The notes beneath the pieces are model-generated. The model did no database searches. It worked only from the letters and a program-made list of their open reading frames with translations, and was not told where the DNA came from. A stretch of DNA of 64,000 nt from Acidobacteriaceae bacterium (GTDB lineage Bacteria > Acidobacteriota > Terriglobia > Bryobacterales > Bryobacteraceae). The position numbers and the translations under genes are program-made. Where the stretch lies: positions 26,673-90,672 of the forward strand of contig JAFAMD010000053.1 in NCBI GenBank assembly GCA_019233755.1, read 5' to 3'. Below, one piece after another: positions 36,413 through 45,503 of this stretch. Every line of letters starts with the position of its first letter. The stretch's first letter is position 1.

Positions 36413-37765
36413 TTGCGCAATGATAGTCGTGTGAAACATGCCGTAGCCCTTGCGCTGTGCTGCTGCTCCGCACTCGCCCAGACGAATTCAGGCACGTACC
36501 TGCTTCATGATGTTCGCCTGATCGACGGTACCGGTAGCCTGCCGATCGCTCATGTGGACATAGGCATCGAAAACGGGAAGATCGCCGCGGTCGTGACGCC
36601 CCGTTCGGGCAGCCGCTTCACGCCTCATAATCAGGCCGTCCGCCTCAACCTGTCAGGCAAAACTGTCATGCCCGGCATCATCAATGGCCATGGTCATCTC
36701 GGGCTGATCGATGGCACTTCGGTAGGTCCGGCGAATTACACACCCGCGAATATCGAGCGCCAGCTTTCCCAATACGAGCGCTACGGCATCACGACGGTGC
36801 TCTCGCTCGGACTGAACAAGGATTTGCTCTACCAACTGCGGGCCGCGCAGGAGAAAGGCGATCTCGGCGGGGCGACCATCCTGACCGCCGATCGCGGCAT
36901 CGGCACACCCGGCGGCGTGCCAGGCGTCAGTGTCGGGCCCGATCAACTCTACCGTCCCACGACTCCGGAAGAAGCGCGAAAAGACGTTCGCGAGATGGCG
37001 GGCCGCGACCCCAATCTGCTCAAGATATGGGTGGATGACAACCTTCACAAGCTGCCTGCACCGAATCCTGCTGTCGCCGCCGCGGTGATCGATGAGGCAC
37101 ACAAGCTGCATCTCTCTGTCGCTGCGCACGTTTATTATGAGGTGGATGCGAAACGACTATTGCAGGAAGGCGTCAGCATTATCGCCCACAGTATCCGCGA
37201 TCGGGAAATCGATCCGGATACCATCAGCCTCATCAAGAATCGCGGCATTTACTACATCCCGACCCTCCAGCTAGAGGAGTCTTTCTACATTTATGCCGGG
37301 CATCCTGCATGGATGGATACGGCTCTCTTCCGCAATGCCGCAAACCCCACGTTGCTGGAACAACTGAATTCGCCTGCTTATAGAGACAAGGTCGAGACCG
37401 ACCCTACAACAGCCATTCATCGGCGTGCCTTGCAAACGGCGATGGCGAATCTCAAGAAGCTGTCTAATGCCGGTGCTCCCATCGCCTTCGGAACCGATTC
37501 GGGAGCCAATCCTTATCGCATTCAGGGCTTCGCGGAACATCGCGAGCTCCAACTGATGGTGGAAGCAGGCTTGACGCCGCTACAGGCAATCCGCGCCGCG
37601 ACCCAAGAGAACGCGCGCATGCTCCATTTCGATAAAGAGACTGGAACGATAAGTGTAGGTAAACGGGCCGATTTGATTGTTCTCGACGCCGACCCTTCCA
37701 AGGACATCAAGAACACGCGCAAGATCGCGATGGTTTTTCACGACGGCCGTGAAATCAAGCCGTGA
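36413..37765 (+). CDS. Amidohydrolase-family protein, secreted
   Basis: A 450-residue member of the metal-dependent amidohydrolase superfamily (imidazolonepropionase/prolidase-like subgroup). Ligands are visible: IINGHGHLG (HxH), LSVAAHVYYEVDAKR (His), SIIAHSIRDRE (His) and FGTDSGANP (Asp). A signal peptide (KHAVALALCCCSALAQ) places it in the periplasm. The longest start is TTG 36413; GTG 36431 is an alternative that shortens the signal n-region. It probably hydrolyses an Xaa-Pro or acyl-amino substrate. The conserved C-terminal ALRAATxNAA-like block reads IRAATQENARMLHFD. Confidence 0.85.
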   Translation: MRNDSRVKHAVALALCCCSALAQTNSGTYLLHDVRLIDGTGSLPIAHVDIGIENGKIAAVVTPRSGSRFTPHNQAVRLNLSGKTVMPGIINGHGHLGLIDGTSVGPANYTPANIERQLSQYERYGITTVLSLGLNKDLLYQLRAAQEKGDLGGATILTADRGIGTPGGVPGVSVGPDQLYRPTTPEEARKDVREMAGRDPNLLKIWVDDNLHKLPAPNPAVAAAVIDEAHKLHLSVAAHVYYEVDAKRLLQEGVSIIAHSIRDREIDPDTISLIKNRGIYYIPTLQLEESFYIYAGHPAWMDTALFRNAANPTLLEQLNSPAYRDKVETDPTTAIHRRALQTAMANLKKLSNAGAPIAFGTDSGANPYRIQGFAEHRELQLMVEAGLTPLQAIRAATQENARMLHFDKETGTISVGKRADLIVLDADPSKDIKNTRKIAMVFHDGREIKP

Positions 37766-37777
37766 GCTGACCGCGCG

Positions 37778-39178
37778 TCAATCTTCTTGCTGGCGGAAAA
37801 CAGGTTCTTTACCCGCAAGCATCAAACGCTCGTCGAGAGCTGCCTTCACGAGTTCTTCTTCCATTTCGGACAACCCATGAGCATCTTTCTCGATGCGGGA
37901 GAGCAGCCCTTTCATACGTCCTCGTGAAAGCTCAGCTGGTATGGCGAGCGAGTACGCGAAGATTGCGTCAGACCGCAGCTCATCATGCTCGAACAGCTTC
38001 CTCAGCCGGTCGAGCTCGCTTCTGATGCCGTAATAGCCTATGCCCCAGACCGCCGCGCGCCGGACTTCCAGATCGGCGTCTTCCAGGTGCTTCGAAAAAT
38101 AATCCCGGAAGCTCGGATGCACCGATCGCCACATGGCCTCAAGCGCCTTTGCGCGGCCGCCGGGTACGTTGTACATCTCGATCATCGCGTTGCGGACTTC
38201 GTTCCGGTCAGCCTCCGCCGAGAGCGCGACTAACACGCCTCCCCGTTCTTCAACGGTGAGTTCCGCGTTGCGCATCGTCGCAAGGAGCGCGTCCACTACT
38301 TCCGTCTCTTCGGTCGAATCGACCAGCGACTCCCAGGCGCGTGCACGGACCGTGGCCGATTCATCCTCTTTCGCCAGGTTTAGGAGTTTTGTCCGCTGTT
38401 CCGGCGTCAGTTCGCGGTTGAAAAACGAATTCGCCGCGGCGGCCCGCACAGAACCGACCGGATGACCGAGCAGTTCCCACCGCTCGTCTTCATCCAGCAG
38501 GTCTATCGGGAGATCCTCTTCCACCGGATAATCGGCATAGATATCGAACGACTCTTGTTCGCCGGTGTGACGGTGTGTATCCGGGTTTGAAAGCGCATTG
38601 AGTGCATCCGCGACTTCCGCCTTGAGATCCGCATCACCCTCCTCGAGCTCCGCACCCGCTCGCTCGATGGCGACTCTTGCTGCCGGATCACCGTGGATCG
38701 TCAACAGCATCAGCGTGTCCGAGAGATCGTACTCAAGACGATCCGTCAGGATCTTCAAAATGCGCTCATCGGGAATCCGCAGATTCGCAAGAATGAAAGC
38801 GACTTCCCCACTCTCTGATTCCTCGAGTGATTCGTACAGCGCCAGCAACGGGTCCAGCGCCGGCTGTCCTATCTCGACAAGCGCTTCCATGGCTTCATCG
38901 GGAACGTTCTCGGGGTCTTCCCTGATGTATTCAATCAGGAAAGGAATGCCTTCGGGCGCTTTCCAATGCCGGAACAGGGCAATCAGTTCCGGCGCGAGGT
39001 CGACCGCGTCCCGCGACCGCTCGCGTTCGGCAAACGCGATAAGGGCGGGCAGTGTCTCTGCCCGCCGGTCCAGGAGTGCTTTCAGAAAACGATGATCCAG
39101 GCCGAGATGGCCGCGGGATCCCGCGTCCAGAATCTCGGCCGGAGTCGATTCGTTCAGTCTGTTAGGATCTGGAAACAA
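37778..39178 (-). CDS. HEAT-repeat protein
   Basis: A 466-residue alpha-helical repeat protein. Repeating helix pairs such as VPDEAMEALVEIGQPALDPL and DLEVRRAAVWGIGYYGIRSE fit HEAT/PBS-lyase-like repeats. It is very acidic in the middle (ELEEGDADLKAEVADAL). It begins 3 bp after rplI in the same direction, with a TTG start, so it appears to belong to the ribosomal-protein operon. No catalytic motif is seen. Likely a scaffold; function unknown. Confidence 0.75.
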   Translation of the reverse strand: MFPDPNRLNESTPAEILDAGSRGHLGLDHRFLKALLDRRAETLPALIAFAERERSRDAVDLAPELIALFRHWKAPEGIPFLIEYIREDPENVPDEAMEALVEIGQPALDPLLALYESLEESESGEVAFILANLRIPDERILKILTDRLEYDLSDTLMLLTIHGDPAARVAIERAGAELEEGDADLKAEVADALNALSNPDTHRHTGEQESFDIYADYPVEEDLPIDLLDEDERWELLGHPVGSVRAAAANSFFNRELTPEQRTKLLNLAKEDESATVRARAWESLVDSTEETEVVDALLATMRNAELTVEERGGVLVALSAEADRNEVRNAMIEMYNVPGGRAKALEAMWRSVHPSFRDYFSKHLEDADLEVRRAAVWGIGYYGIRSELDRLRKLFEHDELRSDAIFAYSLAIPAELSRGRMKGLLSRIEKDAHGLSEMEEELVKAALDERLMLAGKEPVFRQQED

Positions 39179-39181
39179 AGC

Positions 39182-39628
39182 TTATTGCTCTGGTTCCACC
39201 ACAACGTTGATGTCGGTATCCACGTCGCGGTGCAACCGCACGGTGACCTTGTGTTCGCCGACGGTGCGTATCGGCTCTTCGAGGTGAATCTTGCGGCGGT
39301 CGATATGGAACTTCTGCGCTTCGAGCGCATCGGCGATATCTTTCGCTGTCACGGAACCAAACAATTGGCCGTTCTCGCCGACCCGTTGCCGGAACGTTAA
39401 GGTAACATTCGCCACCAGCCGCGCCAGATCCTCCGCCTCGCCCTTTGCCTTGGCCTCGCGGCGCAGGTAGGCTTCCCGTTCCTGTTCTACGATCTTGCGA
39501 TTTGCTTCGGTCGCCGGAACAGCCAGGCGCTTGGGCAACAGGAAATTGCGGGCATAACCATCGGCCACCTTCACCACGGAGCCGCGGGCGCCGAGTTTCT
39601 CGACTTCTTCTCTGAGAATGACTTCCAT
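39182..39628 (-). CDS. rplI: 50S ribosomal protein L9
   Basis: A 148-residue L9, with N-terminal RNA-binding domain (MEVILREEVEKLGARGSVVK; ARNFLLPKRLA) and C-terminal domain (LFGSVTAKDIADAL). ATG at 39628 is chosen because CAGGAGG sits 6 bases upstream; the frame is open 16 codons further. It is followed by the HEAT protein and preceded by rpsR. Standard order without an ssb gene between S6 and S18. Confidence 0.96.
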   Translation of the reverse strand: MEVILREEVEKLGARGSVVKVADGYARNFLLPKRLAVPATEANRKIVEQEREAYLRREAKAKGEAEDLARLVANVTLTFRQRVGENGQLFGSVTAKDIADALEAQKFHIDRRKIHLEEPIRTVGEHKVTVRLHRDVDTDINVVVEPEQ

Positions 39629-39644
39629 GATTTCCTCCTGCTCG

Positions 39645-39947
39645 TCAGACTCGGGATGCGAACGGCAGCAGCGCAATGTTCCGCGCCTGCTTGATCGCCT
39701 CGCTCAAGCGCTTCTGGTGTGGCGTGCACACGCCCGAGATGCGACGCGGAGTGATTTTGCCGCGCTCGGAGACGAAGCTCGAGAGCAGCCTTACATCTTT
39801 GTAGTTGATATCGTCGACCTTATCGACGCAGAATCGGCAAACTTTTTTGCGCCGGAAATACTGTTTTTTGCCTGTGGCGATTGCCTTGTCGCCGCCGGTG
39901 GGACGCTGTGATGCCGCGATCGGACGGCCGCTTCGTTGTTCTGCCAT
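39645..39947 (-). CDS. rpsR: 30S ribosomal protein S18
   Basis: A 100-residue S18. The C-terminal core is canonical: [49 protein letters not shown] pair (with a third Cys in the GVCTPH region) marks the zinc-binding-type C+ form. A 25-residue N-terminal extension rich in Arg/Ser/Gly is present. Between rpsF and rplI in operon order. Confidence 0.96.
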   Translation of the reverse strand: MAEQRSGRPIAASQRPTGGDKAIATGKKQYFRRKKVCRFCVDKVDDINYKDVRLLSSFVSERGKITPRRISGVCTPHQKRLSEAIKQARNIALLPFASRV

Positions 39948-39971
39948 GATGATTCTCCTTGCCTCCCGTCC

Positions 39972-40451
39972 TTACTCTGCCTGCTCCGCCGGAACTGCCG
40001 GAGCCGCCGGGGCAACAGAACCTGTTTGCGGCGCGCCGGGCACCGGAGCGGGCAGCTCCTGTGGCAGCAATGGCGAAGCAACTGCCGGGGCCAGCGGTGC
40101 TGGCGCTGGTTTTCTGGCTGCCCGCTTCTCCCGCGCCTTTTTGCGCTTCTCGATGCGCTTCAGCTTCTCGTCGATGCGAACCGTCAGGAACTTCAGAACG
40201 ATATCGGCAACGCGCAGACGACGTTCAAGTTCTTTGACTGTTTCGGGCTTGGCAGTGAACTGCAGAAGGATGTATTGGCCTTCGTCGTACTTCACCACGC
40301 GGTACGCAAGCTTGCGCATGCCCCACTTTTCCGCCTTATCCACCGTGCCACCCGCCTGGGTGATCACATTCTTCAACTGGTCGATAAAAGGATCCACCTC
40401 TTCATCCGGAGCACCCGGCTGAACGATGAATAACTCCTCGTAGATTCTCAT
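39972..40451 (-). CDS. rpsF: 30S ribosomal protein S6
   Basis: A 159-residue S6: [19 protein letters not shown] core, [40 protein letters not shown]. The C-terminal 50 residues form a basic then Ala/Pro-rich tail ([19 protein letters not shown]), longer than in E. coli. The ATG overlaps the pth stop (ATGA), so translation is coupled. S6 pairs with S18 in the 30S platform. Confidence 0.95.
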   Translation of the reverse strand: MRIYEELFIVQPGAPDEEVDPFIDQLKNVITQAGGTVDKAEKWGMRKLAYRVVKYDEGQYILLQFTAKPETVKELERRLRVADIVLKFLTVRIDEKLKRIEKRKKAREKRAARKPAPAPLAPAVASPLLPQELPAPVPGAPQTGSVAPAAPAVPAEQAE

Positions 40452-41074
40452 TCTTCCTCTTCTTGTATGCCTTGAGCGCGGCGATTGAATTTCGCCATGG
40501 CCCTATCGGCGCCCTCAGCAACGATGGACTCGACGGCATCCGCGGTATACGACACCACCTCGTCCACGTCCTTCTTCAATTCCCGCCCGAATGGAGCGAG
40601 AACATATTGCGCCGCGTCAACCGGGTAATCCGGGCGTATACCGACCCGCACCCGTATGAAGACGTCTGTCTTCAGAGCGGCGATAACCGACTTGACACCG
40701 TTGTGTCCAGCCGCCGAACCGTTCTTCTTGATCCGCAGCGCGGTCCAGGGGAGAGCCAGTTCGTCATACACCACGATAAGATCGCGGTTTGTCAGGTTGC
40801 GGTACCTCAGCACTTCGCTGATGCCCACCCCTGAATGATTCATGAAGGTCTGCGGCTTTACCAGGATTACATTCTTATCCCGGAAACAGCCGCTTCCCAT
40901 CAGCACCGCGCCTTCCGTTTTCGCGATCCGGATAGCGTAGCGCCTTGCCAATTCGTCCATTACCAGAAAGCCGAGATTGTGAGGCGTTGCCTCATACCGG
41001 CTCCCGGGATTGCCCAGTCCCGCGATGCACAGCATCCGCGACGAGGGCTCATCTGAAGGCTTATTCCCGTCCAC
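40448..41074 (-). CDS. pth: Peptidyl-tRNA hydrolase
   Basis: Cleaves the ester of peptidyl-tRNA. A 208-residue protein, family core [20 protein letters not shown] (conserved catalytic His20-type residue in PHN-G), [19 protein letters not shown] and [19 protein letters not shown]. The start is GTG 41074 or ATG 41035, which directly precedes the core; no strong Shine-Dalgarno for either. It is 15 bp after rplY and overlaps rpsF by 4 bp. The C-terminus ends in a Glu-rich tail. Confidence 0.93.
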   Translation of the reverse strand: MDGNKPSDEPSSRMLCIAGLGNPGSRYEATPHNLGFLVMDELARRYAIRIAKTEGAVLMGSGCFRDKNVILVKPQTFMNHSGVGISEVLRYRNLTNRDLIVVYDELALPWTALRIKKNGSAAGHNGVKSVIAALKTDVFIRVRVGIRPDYPVDAAQYVLAPFGRELKKDVDEVVSYTADAVESIVAEGADRAMAKFNRRAQGIQEEEE

Positions 41075-41089
41075 AGGATGACGAGGAGC

Positions 41090-41764
41090 TTACTTCTTCT
41101 TGGCGCCCTCGCCGCCTTCCTCTTCCTTCTTACCCTTCTTGATAACTTCGGGCTCGGCGGCAGGAGTTGCGGCAGCGGCTTCAGTAGCCGCAGGCTCTTC
41201 CGCACGCAGCGAGACAACGTGGGAAATCACCGCATCGGCCGGGCTCAAGAGTTTCACGGAGCCAGTCAATGGAATATCGCCGGCACGAACTGCCTGGCCA
41301 ATCAACAGCTCGCTGACGGTGACATTGAACTGTTCGGGAATCTCGTCCGGCAGACACTCGATTTCGATCTCGCGCGTAACGATTTCATGGAGGCCGCCCT
41401 GAATCTTGACACCCTTCGGATCGCCCGCCGTCACCACCGGAACCTTCACGATGATGCGTTTCGTCAGATCGATCCGCTTCAGATCGACGTGCAGCAGCGA
41501 ATCCTTGATCGGGTCATACTGCCAGTCGATGATCATCACCGGCGTGTTTTCACCCCCGGCAATGCTCAGATTAAAGATCGTATTGTGACCCGTCTTGCTG
41601 TTCAGAATCCTCGTTAGTTCTTTGGGGTTAACGGCTACCGGCAGCGGGCCTGCGGCCCCTCCGTAGAGAACTCCCGGCATGGAGCCGTGCGCGCGCAGAC
41701 GGCGCGCTTCATTTTTGCCGCGCGAGTCGCGTGACTCGGCGGTGATTGTGACGTCTTTCCTCAT
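41090..41764 (-). CDS. rplY: 50S ribosomal protein L25, CTC form
   Basis: A 224-residue long-form L25 (general stress protein CTC). N-terminal 5S-rRNA-binding domain: ESRDSRGKNEARRLRAHGSM, PGVLYGG. TL5-type C-terminal beta domain: VDLKRIDLTKRIIVKVPVVT, IECLPDEIPEQFNV. The tail is a Lys/Glu-rich low-complexity run (KKGKKEEEGGEGAKKK). In the pth operon. A start at 41764 is well supported by the MRKDVTITAE opening. Confidence 0.94.
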   Translation of the reverse strand: MRKDVTITAESRDSRGKNEARRLRAHGSMPGVLYGGAAGPLPVAVNPKELTRILNSKTGHNTIFNLSIAGGENTPVMIIDWQYDPIKDSLLHVDLKRIDLTKRIIVKVPVVTAGDPKGVKIQGGLHEIVTREIEIECLPDEIPEQFNVTVSELLIGQAVRAGDIPLTGSVKLLSPADAVISHVVSLRAEEPAATEAAAATPAAEPEVIKKGKKEEEGGEGAKKK

Positions 41765-41866
41765 CCTTCACCTCGTCGCCAGGACGGCTGCCTGCTACTA
41801 CTCACCGAGCCGCCGGCCCCTGACTTGATTTACTGGCTCGCATCCGCGACCCAGCTTGCTACAAAC

Positions 41867-42838
41867 CTAAATAAACAACGTACTGATCGAGCCGCCTTCG
41901 TGAATCGACTGAATGGCTCGTGCCAGCAACGGTCCTACCGACAGCGTCCGGATCTTCGAACTTTGCGCCGCCTGCCCGTCATGCGGAATCGAGTTGGTCA
42001 CGACCAATTCCTGCAATGCGGACCCGTTAATTCTCTCTACTGCCGGACCCGACAGCACCGCATGCGTCGCACAGCCGCTGACGCTTTTCGCGCCCTGCTC
42101 CAACAACGCATCTACGCCTTTTACCAGCGTACCGCCCGTATCCACCAGGTCATCCACCACCAGGCAATGCTTTCCACGGACATCACCGATGATGTTCATC
42201 ACCTCGGCCACGTTCGCTTCCGTTCGCCGCTTATCGATAATCGCCAACGGTGCGTTCAGCCGCTTGGCGAACGATCGCGCCCGTTCCACACCGCCTGCAT
42301 CCGGCGAAACCACGATCAATTCGCCACGGCTAAAGCGGCCGCTAAAGTAGTCGACCATGACCGGGGCAGCAAACAGGTGGTCGACGGGTATATCGAAGAA
42401 TCCCTGAATTTGAGCCGCGTGCAGATCGAGCGCCAAAACCCGGCTGGCGCCGGCTCGCTCCAGCAGACTGGCGACCAGTTTCGCGGAGATCGGCATACGC
42501 GGACGGTCCTTCCGGTCCTGCCTGGCGTACCCATAATAGGGTAGCACTGCGGTGATACGTTCCGCACTGGCGCGCTTGAAAGCATCGATCATCAGCAGCA
42601 GTTCCATCAAGTGCTGGTCGACCGGGGTGCTGGTCGGCTGCACGACGAAGACGTCAGCTCCGCGAACGTTCTCCTGGATCTGCAAGTGCGTTTCGCCATC
42701 CGCGAAGCGCTTGATCATGGCGTTGCCGACCGGGCAGTCCAGCGCCCGGCAGATCTCTTCCGTTAAACAGCGATTCGCAGTCCCGCTAAAAACCTTGAAA
42801 TCGGTGAAAAGTGCTCGCGATAATTTGGGCGCGGACAT
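41867..42838 (-). CDS. prs: Ribose-phosphate pyrophosphokinase
   Basis: Makes PRPP from ribose 5-phosphate and ATP. From ATG 42838 it is 323 residues; GAGGAGA lies 6 bases before this ATG, while a longer frame to 42859 would overlap ispE. Motifs: FADGETHLQIQENVRGADVF (flexible ATP loop), LDLHAAQIQGFFDIPVDHLF, and the PRPP-binding VVDDLVDTGGTLVKG. Its product feeds the apt gene in the same operon. Confidence 0.95.
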   Translation of the reverse strand: MSAPKLSRALFTDFKVFSGTANRCLTEEICRALDCPVGNAMIKRFADGETHLQIQENVRGADVFVVQPTSTPVDQHLMELLLMIDAFKRASAERITAVLPYYGYARQDRKDRPRMPISAKLVASLLERAGASRVLALDLHAAQIQGFFDIPVDHLFAAPVMVDYFSGRFSRGELIVVSPDAGGVERARSFAKRLNAPLAIIDKRRTEANVAEVMNIIGDVRGKHCLVVDDLVDTGGTLVKGVDALLEQGAKSVSGCATHAVLSGPAVERINGSALQELVVTNSIPHDGQAAQSSKIRTLSVGPLLARAIQSIHEGGSISTLFI

Positions 42839-42848
42839 CCAGTCTCCT

Positions 42849-43781
42849 CTACTGGGCAAAACAGCTCGCGTCGGCTGCCGGCCCTAAAGCGCGCCGCCAG
42901 AGGGTCCGATACTGCCGCCGTGTGACGAAATGAACTGGAAACGTGGTTCCCGCCGGAAACTTCATGGCCGCCGCCTCGGCTTCCGAAGCGCCGGCAAAAA
43001 CTCCGAAAAGAGCGGATCCGCTGCCTGTCATCAGCGCCGGCTTTGCTCCGAGGCGCCGCAGTTTCCGAATCGCCGCGGCCAGTTCAGGGTGCCCTTCGAA
43101 GACAGCCGGCTCAAAATCGTTTTTCAGCGGGAGTTGGCCCAGGCTTGAACCATCCAGCCTCCAGGCAATCGTCTGAAACTCTCCCAGGATAGGAAAATCA
43201 GCCTGTAAAGTCAATGAGTTCCTGGCATCTCTGCCCAGTGCGCGGTAAGCCTCGGGTGTGGAAACATGTACCCCGGTCGAGACTACTACAGCCGCCCGGG
43301 CGGGCTGATCGGGCAACGGATAAAGTTCGGTGCCGCGGCCTAATGCCAGCGCGGTGCCACCGTGGAGAAAGAACGGCACATCGCTGCCCAGCATTTCTGC
43401 CAAACGAACTTGCTCAGCGTATGGAATCCGCCTCCCGGCCAGCGCCGGGAGGGCGATCAGGACGGCGGCAGCATTGCTGGATCCGCCCCCTAGCCCCGCG
43501 CCCATCGGGATCCGCTTGCGTAATGAAAAACGAACCCAAGCCTTAATCTCGAGGTACTCCAATAGCAATTTTGCCGAACGAACTATCAGGTTGTCCGCAA
43601 TATCTACCGAACTATTGAGGTCAATTTGAGTTCGTTTGGCAAAATCGAACTCAATTGAAAGCGTGTCCTTCAGGCTGATCGTCTGAAAGATCGTGCGCAG
43701 TTCGTGATAACCGTCGGCTCGCTTGTGGAGAACCCGTAAATCGAGATTTAGCTTGGCGAGAGAAGGAACAGTAACCCGCAC
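42849..43781 (-). CDS. ispE: 4-diphosphocytidyl-2-C-methyl-D-erythritol kinase
   Basis: GHMP-kinase-fold enzyme of the MEP isoprenoid pathway, 310 residues. N-terminal SLAKLNLDLRVLHKRADGYH and the ATP-binding glycine loop PMGAGLGGGSSNAAAVLIAL are diagnostic; LMTGSGSALFGVF is motif 3. GTG start at 43781, 2 bp after apt. Its place between apt and prs is a common arrangement in this phylum. Confidence 0.93.
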   Translation of the reverse strand: MRVTVPSLAKLNLDLRVLHKRADGYHELRTIFQTISLKDTLSIEFDFAKRTQIDLNSSVDIADNLIVRSAKLLLEYLEIKAWVRFSLRKRIPMGAGLGGGSSNAAAVLIALPALAGRRIPYAEQVRLAEMLGSDVPFFLHGGTALALGRGTELYPLPDQPARAAVVVSTGVHVSTPEAYRALGRDARNSLTLQADFPILGEFQTIAWRLDGSSLGQLPLKNDFEPAVFEGHPELAAAIRKLRRLGAKPALMTGSGSALFGVFAGASEAEAAAMKFPAGTTFPVHFVTRRQYRTLWRRALGPAADASCFAQ

Positions 43782-43783
43782 AG

Positions 43784-44344
43784 CTAGTACTGAAGCAGGG
43801 AGAACACATCATAGCCGGCCAGTTTCTGGCGGCCCTGAAGAAATGTAAGCTCAATTACAAATCCGAGCCCGGCGACATTGCCCTTCAGGAGCCGAACCAA
43901 GCGCGCCACGGCCGAGGCGGTTCCACCCGTTGCCAGCACGTCGTCGATGATCAGGACGTTTTGGCCGGGTTCAATCGCGTCGGCATGAATTTCGAGCCGA
44001 TCCTTTCCGTACTCCAGGTCATACTCCACACTCTCAACGAAGTGCGGCAGCTTCTTCGGCTTCCTTACGGGGACGAAGCCAGCACCGAGCGCGTGAGCCA
44101 TGGCAGGCGCGAAGAAGTAGCCGCGTGCCTCAATACCCACGACGACGTCCACCGGCTTGTTGCGGTAATGGTCCTGCAGCCGGTCGACCGTCTCCCGAAA
44201 GCCGTCCTTGTCTTTCAGCAGTGTTGTAATGTCGTAGAAATTGACGCCCGGCTTGGGAAAATCCGGAACTTCGCGGATGAGTTCTTTCAGGCGATCACTC
44301 ACTAGCGTCGATGTTTGATCCAGGGTCGATGTTTGAGCGGACAC
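43784..44344 (-). CDS. apt: Adenine phosphoribosyltransferase
   Basis: Salvages adenine to AMP using PRPP. The core is standard: [38 protein letters not shown] and the PRPP loop [17 protein letters not shown]. The start is uncertain: GTG 44344 (VSAQTSTLD) is preferred over the longer frame to 44392. The N-terminus carries a short direct duplication ([11 protein letters not shown]), 18 bp repeated in the DNA. First gene of the operon that ends with the HEAT protein. Confidence 0.92.
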   Translation of the reverse strand: MSAQTSTLDQTSTLVSDRLKELIREVPDFPKPGVNFYDITTLLKDKDGFRETVDRLQDHYRNKPVDVVVGIEARGYFFAPAMAHALGAGFVPVRKPKKLPHFVESVEYDLEYGKDRLEIHADAIEPGQNVLIIDDVLATGGTASAVARLVRLLKGNVAGLGFVIELTFLQGRQKLAGYDVFSLLQY

Positions 44345-44429
44345 GCCGCGATTGTAGCAGGCAGACCGCGAAGTTAGCGTTCGCGAAACCAACTGCTGCG
44401 TCCCCTATTCTGACTACAAGGGTCCGATT

Positions 44430-45503
44430 TTGTTTCTTTTGCAGGGCACGTTCCGAACAATCCTGGTGGTCTCTGCCGTTCTGATCCTTGCCTTTGTTGC
44501 CACCGGATTCGCCAGTTCAGCCTACCATCGCGAGAAACAGCTATTAGGTGAGGAGCACTACAAAGAGGGGCAGCAACTCGCAGCCAGAGGCGAGACGGAA
44601 GCCGCGGCAGAAGAGTACCGCAAAGCTCTGCTTTTTTCCCCGGAGGAAACGAACTACCGGCTGTCGCTGGCAACTGCCTTGATAGATGCCGGTCGGCTGG
44701 ATGAAGCGCAGTCCCATCTCGAGCAATTACTGCAGGAGGATCCGACAAACGGCCTTATTAACCTGCTGCTGGCGCGGGTAGCACTCCAGCGCAACCAGTT
44801 GAAGATGGCGAAGGATTATTATCAACGCGCGGTCTATGAGTATTGGCCGGCTTCGGAATCGACGGAGCGCCGCAAGGCGCGGTGGGAACTGGTGAACCTG
44901 CTTTCGAGAACCGGCCAGCGGAACGCGGTCATCGCCGAGTTGATTCAACTGTATGCCAATGCCCCGGGCGATCAGCAGCAGAAAGCGAAGATTGGTTTCC
45001 TCCTGCTCGATAATGGCGCTGTGTCAGAAGCGGCGCAGGTTTTCCGCGATCTGGTGAAGCAAGCACCACAGGATACAATGGCGCATTTCGGATTGGGGCA
45101 AGTCTACTTTTCTTCGGGAGATTTCGTCTCCGCCCGGCACGAATTTGAGCGGGCTGCGCGCCTCAGCCCACATGATCCCCGCACAGAGCAGGCACTCGCG
45201 CTCACGAACGACGTAATCGACCTGGACCCCGTCTTGCCCTCGATCACTGCTACCGAACAGTTGCGGCGCAGCCAGAACCTGCTTTCGCGCGTTATTAAAG
45301 ACCTGCAGGCATGCCCGGGATTTCAGCACCGCCTCGATGCGGCGCAGAAGCTGCTTGCGACAAAACCGCAGTCGAAAGAAGATCTCTCCCTGCGGTTGCA
45401 CCAAGCCGCACAGAGCCTGTGGCATGATAAGGGCCTTTTCTGCGGATCGAAGCCGGTGAATGACCGCACCCTCGACACGGTTCTATCGAGGATGAACCAG
45501 TGA
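44430..45503 (+). CDS. TPR-repeat protein with N-terminal membrane anchor
   Basis: A 357-residue protein with an N-terminal helix (TILVVSAVLILAFVATGF) that anchors or exports it, then tetratricopeptide repeats: EAAAEEYRKALLFSPEETNY and LDEAQSHLEQLLQEDPTNGL, and later APQDTMAHFGLGQVYFSSGD. The start is TTG 44430, a weak choice; the upstream region lacks a better in-frame candidate. Divergent from apt and coupled to the ClC gene by a GTGA overlap. Probably a periplasm-facing scaffold; partner not known. Confidence 0.78.
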   Translation: MFLLQGTFRTILVVSAVLILAFVATGFASSAYHREKQLLGEEHYKEGQQLAARGETEAAAEEYRKALLFSPEETNYRLSLATALIDAGRLDEAQSHLEQLLQEDPTNGLINLLLARVALQRNQLKMAKDYYQRAVYEYWPASESTERRKARWELVNLLSRTGQRNAVIAELIQLYANAPGDQQQKAKIGFLLLDNGAVSEAAQVFRDLVKQAPQDTMAHFGLGQVYFSSGDFVSARHEFERAARLSPHDPRTEQALALTNDVIDLDPVLPSITATEQLRRSQNLLSRVIKDLQACPGFQHRLDAAQKLLATKPQSKEDLSLRLHQAAQSLWHDKGLFCGSKPVNDRTLDTVLSRMNQ

